DNA from: an uncultured Bartonella sp.
GTDB lineage: Bacteria; Pseudomonadota; Alphaproteobacteria; Rhizobiales; Rhizobiaceae
Direction of reading: 5' to 3'
Assembly (NCBI GenBank): GCA_943913205.1
Contig: CALTWN010000028.1
Location: 1-13,149, forward strand
DNA: 13,149 bases
A program made the translations under genes and the position numbers. The notes under the pieces were generated by a model, which was given only the letters and a program-made list of their open reading frames with translations, had not been told where the DNA came from and searched no databases. Shown here piece after piece: positions 1 to 7,324 of this stretch. The number at the start of each line of letters is the position of its first letter. Position 1 is the stretch's first letter.

Positions 1-74
1 TATTCTAAAATAATTTTATAAGAAAAGCCTGATAATATAACAAAAATTAATGGTTTTAACTAAATATCTTTGTT

Positions 75-863
75 TTAGTGAAAATAAAAATCTATTTCAC
101 CATTTGTTGCGCTGCTATTTACAATAACCGTATTGTTACCACTAGGTGTATGTATCGGATCGCCGTTTACATGCCAATCAAGATATATAGGCTTAGGATG
201 TTCGGTTGCCATCTCAAGACATATATCTTTCATTTTGCAATATTTACTCGATGGAATTTGATTAAATTCTTTTGTATAACTTTCATAACATAGAATTACT
301 CCCGTAGCCTCGCTATCTCGAGTAACAAAAAGGTCTATATGCGAATGATACTGAAAGGAAACAACGTAAAACCACTTCTCATTTTCAGCCTTTAATAAAG
401 ATATAACACCTGTTATTTCATCTCCCGGTTTTACTTCAATTTCATCACCGCATATATATTTATTATTAATAAATGCCCAATTTTGTAGCCTATAGCAAGC
501 CCGGCCATTCCCCCACACCAGAACTGGTTGTAAAGCTCCGCCATTTAGCCCATTCCACAAAAAAAACGTTTTTTTAGAATTCCGCTCTGCAGGATACTGA
601 GGAACAGCCCATGTAGTTTTAAAGGATTTAATGTTTTTGACAGTGTTATCATCTAATGTATATCCCATATAATTATTAGGCTCTAGCATAATATTTGAGG
701 CTTCTAAGGTTTTTGGAAATTCTTCAAGCAATTGCCCTGAGTCTTTATCTTTTATCAAAAGGCGCCCGTCGGACAAAGCTTCTGCACACATAGAATTATC
801 TATTTTAATAATTTTATCTTCTTCTGCATATCCGTAGGGGGTTAATATTAGTTTATTTGTCAT
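75..863 (-). CDS. Orphan beta-rich protein, possibly lectin- or protease-like beta-sandwich fold
   Basis: I do not recognise this protein with certainty. I chose the ATG at 863 (262 residues) because AAGGAG lies upstream of it. An ATG at 896 would add 11 residues, but those codons are the ribosome binding site read as protein and nothing resembling a binding site precedes them. There is no signal peptide and no membrane segment. Counting from the longer start, the core holds FFLWNGLNGGALQPVLVWGN (111-130), then a Trp-containing strand (RLQNWAF, 136-142), then VKPGDEITGVI (155-165), then a YESY segment (204-207) and a final LDWHVNG (239-245). From memory, the spacing W-x-G, LQPVL-W-G, NW, PGD-x-x-x-G, E-x-Y resembles uncharacterised concanavalin-like beta-sandwich proteins of fungi and some bacteria. 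It is more distantly like eqolisin peptidases. This resemblance is inference. The gene lies 111 bases after the transporter gene on the same strand, so it may share the transcript or be independent. Confidence 0.75.
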   Translation of the reverse strand: MTNKLILTPYGYAEEDKIIKIDNSMCAEALSDGRLLIKDKDSGQLLEEFPKTLEASNIMLEPNNYMGYTLDDNTVKNIKSFKTTWAVPQYPAERNSKKTFFLWNGLNGGALQPVLVWGNGRACYRLQNWAFINNKYICGDEIEVKPGDEITGVISLLKAENEKWFYVVSFQYHSHIDLFVTRDSEATGVILCYESYTKEFNQIPSSKYCKMKDICLEMATEHPKPIYLDWHVNGDPIHTPSGNNTVIVNSSATNGEIDFYFH

Positions 864-875
864 ATACTTTTTTAG

Positions 876-881
876 CTCCTT
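876..881 (-). promoter_or_regulatory. Ribosome binding site that decides the start of the orphan gene
   Basis: The minus strand reads AAGGAG here, 12 bases before the ATG at 863. The spacing is long but usable. The competing ATG at 896 lies upstream of this site and has only AT-rich sequence before it, so the shorter protein is preferred. Confidence 0.6.
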
Positions 882-974
882 ATAGAAATAATACATACTT
901 ATTTCAAAAATGCAACCATCTCATTTATTGAACGCACCAATATATAGTATTTATGTGACAATACTTAAAAAACA

Positions 975-2177
975 TTATTTAGACTCATTATATATTTTTT
1001 GACTTCTTTTTAAAAAATGCGGGGCTAGCGCGCTAATAGCGCAAAAAATACAAAAGGGCATAAAAGATTTAAAATATCCAACTAAATAAAGTAAACTGAT
1101 AGAATATATTGTTACAAAAATGCGTATAATAGTGTCCCCTGCTAGTATAGCTTCAGCAAAATATTTTTTAGGTGTTACTGCCTGACCTAAGCTCATAGAT
1201 CCTAGCCGTAAATAAAATTGTGCCCATCCCATTATTGTAGCCATAACATATAAAGCATAGGGTTTAAAATTTAGAATTATTGCAAAAATAATTCCACAAA
1301 GAGCTAAAAATGTAGCTAACTTAGCAAAAACAGGCAATAAGCCAACGTTCTTCTTTAATAAAATTTTTGTTATAAACCCATTAGCAATGAAACCAGCGCT
1401 CATAGCAAACATACAAATACTTTGTATTATAGTAAACTGGTTGTTTTGGGAGGAAGATCTAGCTATTATAACAGGCATTAATACCATAATGCCAGCAAAT
1501 AGTAAGTTATTTAGAACTCTTGCTACAGTTAAGTCTCTTAATGCTTTATTCTGATAAATTATTTTATAGCCTTGTATACGACTTAAAGCTTTAACATCCG
1601 TAGTATTGCTAGTTAAACTTCGTAATTTTTTATTATATAGCCATGGCAAAGATGCCAAAATATAAAAAAACATTAAGCATAAAAATGCATATTTATGGCC
1701 ACAATATATAATAAGAAAAGCTGTTACTATAGGCGACGTAACTAAAGCTATTTGAATAGTAGTAGTATATTGACTAAAAGTCTGAGATATGCTGTTTTTC
1801 TGCTCAAAAGACAATTTATTTAAGCAAGCGTTGTTATTGGGGTTATCAAACCCCATAAGCACAGCTAATAAAAAGACTAGCAGTAAAACAACATAATCTT
1901 CATTAGCAAAAGCTAATAAAAAAGTAATAATTACCGATGCAAATTGACAGTAAAATCCAAGAGTAAACCCTTGATATCGCGTCAGAAACCTCCCCAAAAA
2001 AATCCCAGTAAAACTAACTCCCATAGTATTTACTATTACAATAAAGGATAGGAAAGCCGCATCTGTATTTATTAAAGTTAATTTAGATATAGCCGTGGCT
2101 ATAACACCCACGCCTGCAAATTGTGCAAAAAAGCCTGAAAATATAAGCGCTATTATAGGCAAATTGCGCATTATCAT
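975..2177 (-). CDS. Major facilitator superfamily (MFS) transporter, probable exporter
   Basis: This is a 400-residue inner-membrane protein with about 12 hydrophobic segments: roughly 7-31, 41-63, 70-90, 94-110, 136-158, 160-181, 220-240, 246-272, 278-302, 305-327, 340-366 and 369-388. A basic central loop at about 182-215 separates the two six-segment halves. The loop between segments 2 and 3 (GIFLGRFLTRYQGFTLG, 58-74) fits MFS motif A, with G, R, R and G in the expected places, so proton-driven transport is likely. The substrate is unknown. The start ATG overlaps the stop of the upstream PP-loop gene by one base (TAATG) and has no good ribosome binding site, which indicates translational coupling. 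A second in-frame ATG lies two codons downstream. The coupling suggests the transporter moves the product of that enzyme, or a related substrate. Fold assignment is firm; the export direction is inference. Confidence 0.87.
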   Translation of the reverse strand: MIMRNLPIIALIFSGFFAQFAGVGVIATAISKLTLINTDAAFLSFIVIVNTMGVSFTGIFLGRFLTRYQGFTLGFYCQFASVIITFLLAFANEDYVVLLLVFLLAVLMGFDNPNNNACLNKLSFEQKNSISQTFSQYTTTIQIALVTSPIVTAFLIIYCGHKYAFLCLMFFYILASLPWLYNKKLRSLTSNTTDVKALSRIQGYKIIYQNKALRDLTVARVLNNLLFAGIMVLMPVIIARSSSQNNQFTIIQSICMFAMSAGFIANGFITKILLKKNVGLLPVFAKLATFLALCGIIFAIILNFKPYALYVMATIMGWAQFYLRLGSMSLGQAVTPKKYFAEAILAGDTIIRIFVTIYSISLLYLVGYFKSFMPFCIFCAISALAPHFLKRSQKIYNESK

Positions 2178-3379
2178 TATACTATTTGACTAATAAAGCT
2201 CTTCCATTTTTGTAAAGATTCTAAAGGAATATGAGGCAGCGCGCTAAACCCTAGCTCATTATAATATTGTAAAGACAAGTGATCTCTTTCACTTTGCTTT
2301 TGCAATCCATCCAATAATATAAATTCCATACCAGGAACAATCGTAGATATAGACTGAGCCAAATAGTAACTATGGGCGCGCCAGTACAACGTATTAGGCG
2401 ATCTTTGTGTATAATTTTCTAACGATAATTTAGGGTAACAACCATCTAAAATACGTTTAGGACATCGATATAATGGATACAAAATATTAATGCCATCTAC
2501 TTCTCTCACAGGAAATGGAAGTAAAGGCTCTTTTTTGAAAATAGCATAAAATGCTTCAGCTAAAATATCTTCTAAATTAAGACCGGTTACAATCATATCG
2601 GTATCATTCTGCCGTGCAATATAAGACAGTACCAACCTAATAACTAACGTACCTATCATTTCTAAATCGGAATCAGGATAAAGGTCTAAAAAGCCTTTTG
2701 TCCAATCTATATTAGTAGATGTCCCAGCTATAATATTATTTACCAATTTTGATTCAATAATTTGTAGCTCTAGTCCTGCCTCTTGGCATATTTGTTGCGC
2801 CCTGGGGAGACCTGTATCCCAATCAGGCATACCCAATATAATTACAGGAATTATATTTTCTTTTCTAACTTTAAGCGATAAAATACTTTTTAATAAAGTA
2901 TTTGAATCTCCTCCCCCACTAATTCCAACAATTATTTTCTTATTATCATAGCTTTCTTTAATAAAGCTAGAAAAAAAATTAGCTACTTCTTTATGAACAA
3001 AACTATGGCAATCTTCCAAACTCATAAAAAGATGTTTTCTATTTGCACCATCATGCTGATCAAAAACATAGTCCAACGTGCAATCTTTTTGTATATTAGT
3101 ATAAATATCCACATTTTTACTAACAATTAGCTCATAGTCAATGTTACGATCTGTCATAAAAACTATATCAAAATCACTATGAAGTTCGCAGAACTTTTCA
3201 ACAGTATAATTTAAAAAAGGTACAGCTTTGCAACTATGGTCTAAATTATTTATTACATATGCAGTAACAGAATTATAAGGAATTCCGTTAATTTTAAGCA
3301 CATCTTTAACTAAAAGCTTTTCTGAGCTAATAGGAATAAAATAATCTCCGTGGGGGTTCGATAATTTAAAACCTTTCAT
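2177..3379 (-). CDS. PP-loop (N-type) ATP-pyrophosphatase with a novel N-terminal domain
   Basis: The 400-residue protein carries the PP-loop SGGGDSNTLL (154-163) after a beta strand (KKIIVGI, 147-153). This is the ATP-adenylating signature of asparagine synthetase, TilS, TtcA and GMP synthetase. Later landmarks fit the fold: IPVIILGM (177-184), the second conserved acidic motif TGLNLEDILAEAF (265-277) and LPFPVREVDG (287-296) before LYPLYRCPKRIL. Enzymes of this class adenylate a carbonyl or amide oxygen, which is then attacked by ammonia, an amine or a sulfur donor. Residues 1 to about 130 match no domain I know. There is no CxxC pair (cysteines at 50, 64, 100, 124, 198, 306 and 314), which argues against TtcA-type thiolation, and no glutaminase domain. 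The ATG has GAGGAG seven bases upstream. The gene is coupled to the MFS gene after it and separated from alaS by 198 bases. A role in making an exported amide-containing product is inference. Confidence 0.82.
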   Translation of the reverse strand: MKGFKLSNPHGDYFIPISSEKLLVKDVLKINGIPYNSVTAYVINNLDHSCKAVPFLNYTVEKFCELHSDFDIVFMTDRNIDYELIVSKNVDIYTNIQKDCTLDYVFDQHDGANRKHLFMSLEDCHSFVHKEVANFFSSFIKESYDNKKIIVGISGGGDSNTLLKSILSLKVRKENIIPVIILGMPDWDTGLPRAQQICQEAGLELQIIESKLVNNIIAGTSTNIDWTKGFLDLYPDSDLEMIGTLVIRLVLSYIARQNDTDMIVTGLNLEDILAEAFYAIFKKEPLLPFPVREVDGINILYPLYRCPKRILDGCYPKLSLENYTQRSPNTLYWRAHSYYLAQSISTIVPGMEFILLDGLQKQSERDHLSLQYYNELGFSALPHIPLESLQKWKSFISQIV

Positions 3380-3577
3380 AACTAATCTCCTCTATTATTG
3401 GTTACAAAAATAAAAAGACACCCCCACAAATATTCATATAATATATTACATACTAAATACCTGAGTAGATGGACCGCAGATATCTCCTTTTTTATTATAT
3501 AACAACACTAAAGTTATTATGGTTTAAATATACTCCCAATAACATAATAATATAACGTATCATTAATTTTAAAAATA

Positions 3578-6196
3578 TTATTTATAATTAGCTTTTATAT
3601 AATCTAATAAAGCCTGTGCTGCGATACGAGCTTTCGATCCTTCATTGCCGCCAGCTTGTGCCATATTTGGCCGCCCGCCACCCCCCTTACCGCCTAAAAT
3701 AGGAGCGGCAATATGTACCAAATCTACTGCATTATATTTATCAAGTAAATTATCGCTCACACCAACAACTAAGCTTACTTTATTATCTGCTGCTACGCTA
3801 AATAAAATTATTATAGATTTATCAAACTCACTTTTTAACTTATCAGCTAATGGCTTCAAGTCTCGTGGCGGTAAGTTAAAAAATATTTTATTTGTAACTG
3901 CAATATCATTTATATAAAAAACATCAGAACTATTATCATCATTAGTTCCTATTAGGGCCGCTTTATCTTGCTTTAATTTTAATAATAATTTTGCTACATT
4001 AGCAAAACTTGCTATAGGCATGTAATTTAAAAATAAATCTAAGTCTGTATTATTTTTTTCATTATAATTAATAGCGGCCTCTTTAGTTAATGCTTCTATT
4101 CGCCTAATACCAGAGGCAACGGATCGCTGCGCCGTAATTTTAAAAAAAGCTATATCCCCGGTAGTTTTACTATGTGTTCCACCACATAACTCCTTAGACC
4201 AATAATCACCATCAGATTCTCCCATAGAAACCAAGCGTACAATATCACCATATTTTTCTGAAAATAATGCCATAACGCCCTGTTTCTTAGCATCATTTAA
4301 TGATAATTCTTGGGTTAAAATATTTGTATTTTTTTTAATAACATTATTTACTAAATTTTCTACTTTAGTAATTTGCTCAGAGGTCAAAGCTTTATTATAT
4401 GAAAAATCAAAACGCAAAGCATCTGCCATCACCAGTGAGCCTTTTTGATGAACATTTTCACCTAAAACTACGCGTAAAGCCTTATGCAATAAATGTGTAG
4501 CCGAATGATTTGCAGCAGTTTTTTTACGATTTTGTACATTAATCTGAAGAGATATTTTATCATTTTTAGAAATATTACCAGATACAATTTTTACCTTATG
4601 AACAAACAAAGTATCAAGCTTTTTTTGTACATCAACTACTTCTAGCTTTGCGGTTGGCGTTTCAATAAAACCAATATCGCTTACTTGCCCTCCAGATTCA
4701 GCATAAAATACTGTTTTATCTAGTATAATGTAACATTCATCGCCGCATGCGGCACTATCCACAATCGCATTATTTTTTACGATTGCTTTAATAGTGGCGT
4801 CTATATTATCATGTTCATAGCCTAAAAAAATAGTGTCATTAAATTGCTTTTTTAAGTCAAACCAAATAGATTCTGTCGTTATATCACCAGAACCGGCCCA
4901 ATTTTTCCTAGCTTTACGCTTTTGTTCAGCCATCTCATAATTAAAGCTATCTATATCAACTTCTAAATTATGGGTTTTAAGAATGTCCTGCGTTAAATCA
5001 AGCGGAAAGCCATAAGTATCGTAAAGCTTAAAGGCGGTTTTTCCATTAAATTTTTTCAGACCATTGGTATGTTTCAACTCATTATTTAAAATGTCTAATC
5101 CACGATGTAAAGTATCGCCAAATCTTTCTTCTTCAGATTTTATTGTTTCCTCAATAAAATTTTTAGATTGTATAAGCTGCGGATACGCTTCGCCCATTTC
5201 TGTTATTAAGCTAGGTAATAATTTCCAAATTACAGGTTCAGTAACTCCTAATAAATGAGCATGCCTCATAGCTCTTCGCATAATACGCCGCAAAACATAG
5301 CCACGTTTTTCATTACTAGGCAAAACGCCATCCGCTATTAAAAAACTCATAGCTCTTAAATGATCTGCTATAACTTTATGGCTTACAATATTAGTTTTTA
5401 TTGCCTTTACACTGGTTGCATCTTCGATTGCACTAATTATAGATTTAAAAAGATCAATTTCATAATTATCATAAACATGCTGTAATACCGCAGCAACACG
5501 CTCAATACCAGCACCAGTATCAATAGAAGGTTTAGGTAAAGTTACTCTTTCTTCAGAAGAAATTTGATCATATTGCATAAAAACCAAATTCCAAATTTCA
5601 ATAAATCTGTCGCCATCTTCTTCTGCACTACCAGGGGGGCCACCCGCTATTTCTTCACCATGGTCGTAAAAAATTTCTGAGCAAGGTCCACAAGGTCCAG
5701 TATCACCCATAGACCAAAAATTATCGCAACTACTTATAGGTATAATCTTTGCATCACTTAATCCCGCTATTTTCTTCCATAAAGCTTTAGCTTCTTCATC
5801 ATCATGATAAATAGTTACCAAAAGCTTTTGGGGCGGCAAGCAAAGTATTTTTGTTAAAAAATTCCAAGCATAATAAATAGCCTGTTCTTTAAAATAATCA
5901 CCAAACGAGAAATTACCCATCATTTCAAAAAATGTATGATGACGCGCCGTATATCCAACATTATCTAAATCATTATGTTTACCGCCAGCACGCACACATT
6001 TTTGAACAGTTACAGCTCGGTTATAGCTACGTTGTTCTAGTCCAGTAAAAACATTTTTAAACTGTACCATACCAGCATTAATAAACATTAATGTCGCATC
6101 ATTATCCGGCACTAAAGAACTCGAAGATACTTTTTCATGATTATTCTTAACAAAATAATCAAAAAAACTATTTCTTATATCGCTTACTGTTTTCAT
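3578..6196 (-). CDS. alaS: Alanyl-tRNA synthetase
   Basis: This cytosolic class II enzyme charges tRNA-Ala and hydrolyses misacylated Ser- and Gly-tRNA-Ala. At 872 residues it is full length (E. coli has 876). The catalytic core opens with the conserved FFDYFVKNNH...LVPDNDATLMFINAGM region (11-43), followed by GGKHNDLDNVGYTARHHTFFEMMGNFSFGDYF (71-102) and WNLVFMQYD (202-210). A tRNA-recognition helix is at VLRRIMRRAMRHA (301-313). The editing domain shows FYAESGGQ (497-504), H564 and H568 in HSATH, and C671 and H675 in CGGTH, the four residues expected to bind metal. The C-Ala domain carries GGKGGGGRPNMAQAGG (835-850). The start lies 12 bases after the recA stop with only a weak purine run (TAAG) ahead, so it probably depends on recA transcription and ribosome delivery. 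No T-box or leader is visible and nothing is missing from the protein. Confidence 0.98.
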   Translation of the reverse strand: MKTVSDIRNSFFDYFVKNNHEKVSSSSLVPDNDATLMFINAGMVQFKNVFTGLEQRSYNRAVTVQKCVRAGGKHNDLDNVGYTARHHTFFEMMGNFSFGDYFKEQAIYYAWNFLTKILCLPPQKLLVTIYHDDEEAKALWKKIAGLSDAKIIPISSCDNFWSMGDTGPCGPCSEIFYDHGEEIAGGPPGSAEEDGDRFIEIWNLVFMQYDQISSEERVTLPKPSIDTGAGIERVAAVLQHVYDNYEIDLFKSIISAIEDATSVKAIKTNIVSHKVIADHLRAMSFLIADGVLPSNEKRGYVLRRIMRRAMRHAHLLGVTEPVIWKLLPSLITEMGEAYPQLIQSKNFIEETIKSEEERFGDTLHRGLDILNNELKHTNGLKKFNGKTAFKLYDTYGFPLDLTQDILKTHNLEVDIDSFNYEMAEQKRKARKNWAGSGDITTESIWFDLKKQFNDTIFLGYEHDNIDATIKAIVKNNAIVDSAACGDECYIILDKTVFYAESGGQVSDIGFIETPTAKLEVVDVQKKLDTLFVHKVKIVSGNISKNDKISLQINVQNRKKTAANHSATHLLHKALRVVLGENVHQKGSLVMADALRFDFSYNKALTSEQITKVENLVNNVIKKNTNILTQELSLNDAKKQGVMALFSEKYGDIVRLVSMGESDGDYWSKELCGGTHSKTTGDIAFFKITAQRSVASGIRRIEALTKEAAINYNEKNNTDLDLFLNYMPIASFANVAKLLLKLKQDKAALIGTNDDNSSDVFYINDIAVTNKIFFNLPPRDLKPLADKLKSEFDKSIIILFSVAADNKVSLVVGVSDNLLDKYNAVDLVHIAAPILGGKGGGGRPNMAQAGGNEGSKARIAAQALLDYIKANYK

Positions 6197-6208
6197 AAGT
6201 CTTATAAA

Positions 6209-7237
6209 TTATTCTTTTGATTCTGTTTCAGTAGACTGCAATATAATTTCTGATATTAAGCCAGCATTTTGTCTAATTTTTTGCTCAATTTCATCTGCTA
6301 TATGTGGATTATCTCTAAAATATTGTTTGGCTTTTTCTCTTCCTTGGCCTAACCTTTCAGAGTTATAAGAAAACCAAGCGCCAGATTTTTCTACAATATT
6401 AGCTTTTACACCTAAATCTAAAAGCTCACCGAATTTTGATATTCCTTCACCATAAAGTATATCAAATTCAACCTGTTTAAAAGGTGGCGCTATTTTATTT
6501 TTTACAACCTTAACTCTTGTTTGGTTTCCAATAATTTCATCGCCATCTTTTATAGCTCCTATACGACGGATATCTAAGCGAACAGAAGAGTAAAATTTAA
6601 GCGCATTTCCACCAGTAGTAGTATCTGGGCTACCAAACATAACACCTATTTTCATACGCATCTGGTTAATAAATATAACAGTACATTTTGAACGAGAAAT
6701 AGAGGCTGTTAATTTACGCAAGGCTTGGCTCATCAATCTAGCTTGTAAACCTGGTAGCTGGTCGCCCATTTCACCTTCAATTTCAGAGCGTGGAGTAAGT
6801 GCAGCAACAGAATCTATCACCAAAACATCTATAGTTCCAGAACGAACTAAAGTATCAGTTATCTCAAGTGCTTGTTCGCCTGTATCTGGTTGAGAAACGT
6901 ATAAACTATCAAGTTTAACCCCTAATTTTTGTGCATAGCCTATATCTAAAGCATGCTCAGCATCTATAAAAGCACAATAACCGCCACTCTTTTGCGCCTG
7001 CGCTATAGTTTGTAGCGCTAATGTTGTTTTTCCTGAACTTTCAGGACCATAAATTTCAACAACACGTCCACGTGGAAAACCACCAATGCCTAAAGCAATA
7101 TCTAGAGACAATGAGCCGGTAGACACTGCTTCAACTTCATCAGATCTATCATTTCTATCTAAACGCATAATAGAGCCTTTGCCAAAAGATCTCTCTATTT
7201 GCGTTATTGCTGCCTCTAAAGCTTTCAATTTTTCCAC
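6209..7237 (-). CDS. recA: RecA recombinase
   Basis: RecA forms ATP-dependent filaments on single-stranded DNA, performs strand exchange in recombinational repair and stimulates LexA-type self-cleavage where present. The 342-residue protein is complete: Walker A GPESSGKT (64-71), IDAEHALD with the catalytic Glu94, Walker B strand IDVLVIDS (136-143), loop L1 around EGEMGDQ (154-160) and loop L2 region NQMRMKIGVMFGSPDTTTGGNALKFY (191-216). The C-terminal tail is short but acidic (STETESKE). The start codon is GTG at 7235-7237, with AAGGA seven bases upstream and no nearby ATG alternative. A plausible promoter lies in the 87-base gap to rarA. I saw no alphaproteobacterial LexA box (GTTC or GAAC half-sites with 7-base spacing) in that gap, so SOS control may be absent. 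No recX follows; alaS does. Confidence 0.99.
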   Translation of the reverse strand: MEKLKALEAAITQIERSFGKGSIMRLDRNDRSDEVEAVSTGSLSLDIALGIGGFPRGRVVEIYGPESSGKTTLALQTIAQAQKSGGYCAFIDAEHALDIGYAQKLGVKLDSLYVSQPDTGEQALEITDTLVRSGTIDVLVIDSVAALTPRSEIEGEMGDQLPGLQARLMSQALRKLTASISRSKCTVIFINQMRMKIGVMFGSPDTTTGGNALKFYSSVRLDIRRIGAIKDGDEIIGNQTRVKVVKNKIAPPFKQVEFDILYGEGISKFGELLDLGVKANIVEKSGAWFSYNSERLGQGREKAKQYFRDNPHIADEIEQKIRQNAGLISEIILQSTETESKE

Positions 7238-7264
7238 TATGCTATCCTTTTTACCTGTTTCACA

Positions 7265-7294
7265 AGTATAATATATCGTAAATTTACATTACAA
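7265..7294 (-). promoter_or_regulatory. Candidate sigma-70 promoter of recA
   Basis: The minus strand reads TTGTAA (7289-7294), an 18-base spacer, then TATACT (7265-7270), matching the consensus hexamers at 4/6 and 5/6. It lies entirely in the rarA-recA gap, 27 bases upstream of the GTG start. The spacer contains a perfect 10-base palindrome, GTAAATTTAC (7278-7287). Chance matches are common in such AT-rich DNA, so this is a moderate call. Confidence 0.4.
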
Positions 7295-7324
7295 CTTATA
7301 ATATTTCAATCAATAAATAATATA

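Noticed and set aside
946..965. AGTATT/AATACT inverted repeat after the transporter gene
   Set aside because: Six base pairs with an eight-base loop and no T-tract on the minus strand; too weak to call a terminator.
2177..3379. Assignment of the PP-loop protein as TtcA or TilS
   Set aside because: It shares the PP-loop but has no CxxC pairs as in TtcA, and its long N-terminal part and C-terminal part do not match TilS as I know it.
3499..3520. Inverted repeat ATAACAAC/GTTATTAT between alaS and the PP-loop gene as an alaS terminator
   Set aside because: The stem is eight AT-rich pairs, and on the minus strand it is followed by A residues, not a T-tract.
3495..3563. 22-codon minus-strand frame starting with ATG after alaS
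   Set aside because: No ribosome binding site precedes it and its composition is that of AT-rich intergenic DNA.
3645..3917. Plus-strand open frames opposite alaS, recA, rplQ, rpoA, rpsK and secY
   Set aside because: They lie antisense to strongly conserved genes, show no family motifs and are mirror frames of real coding sequence.
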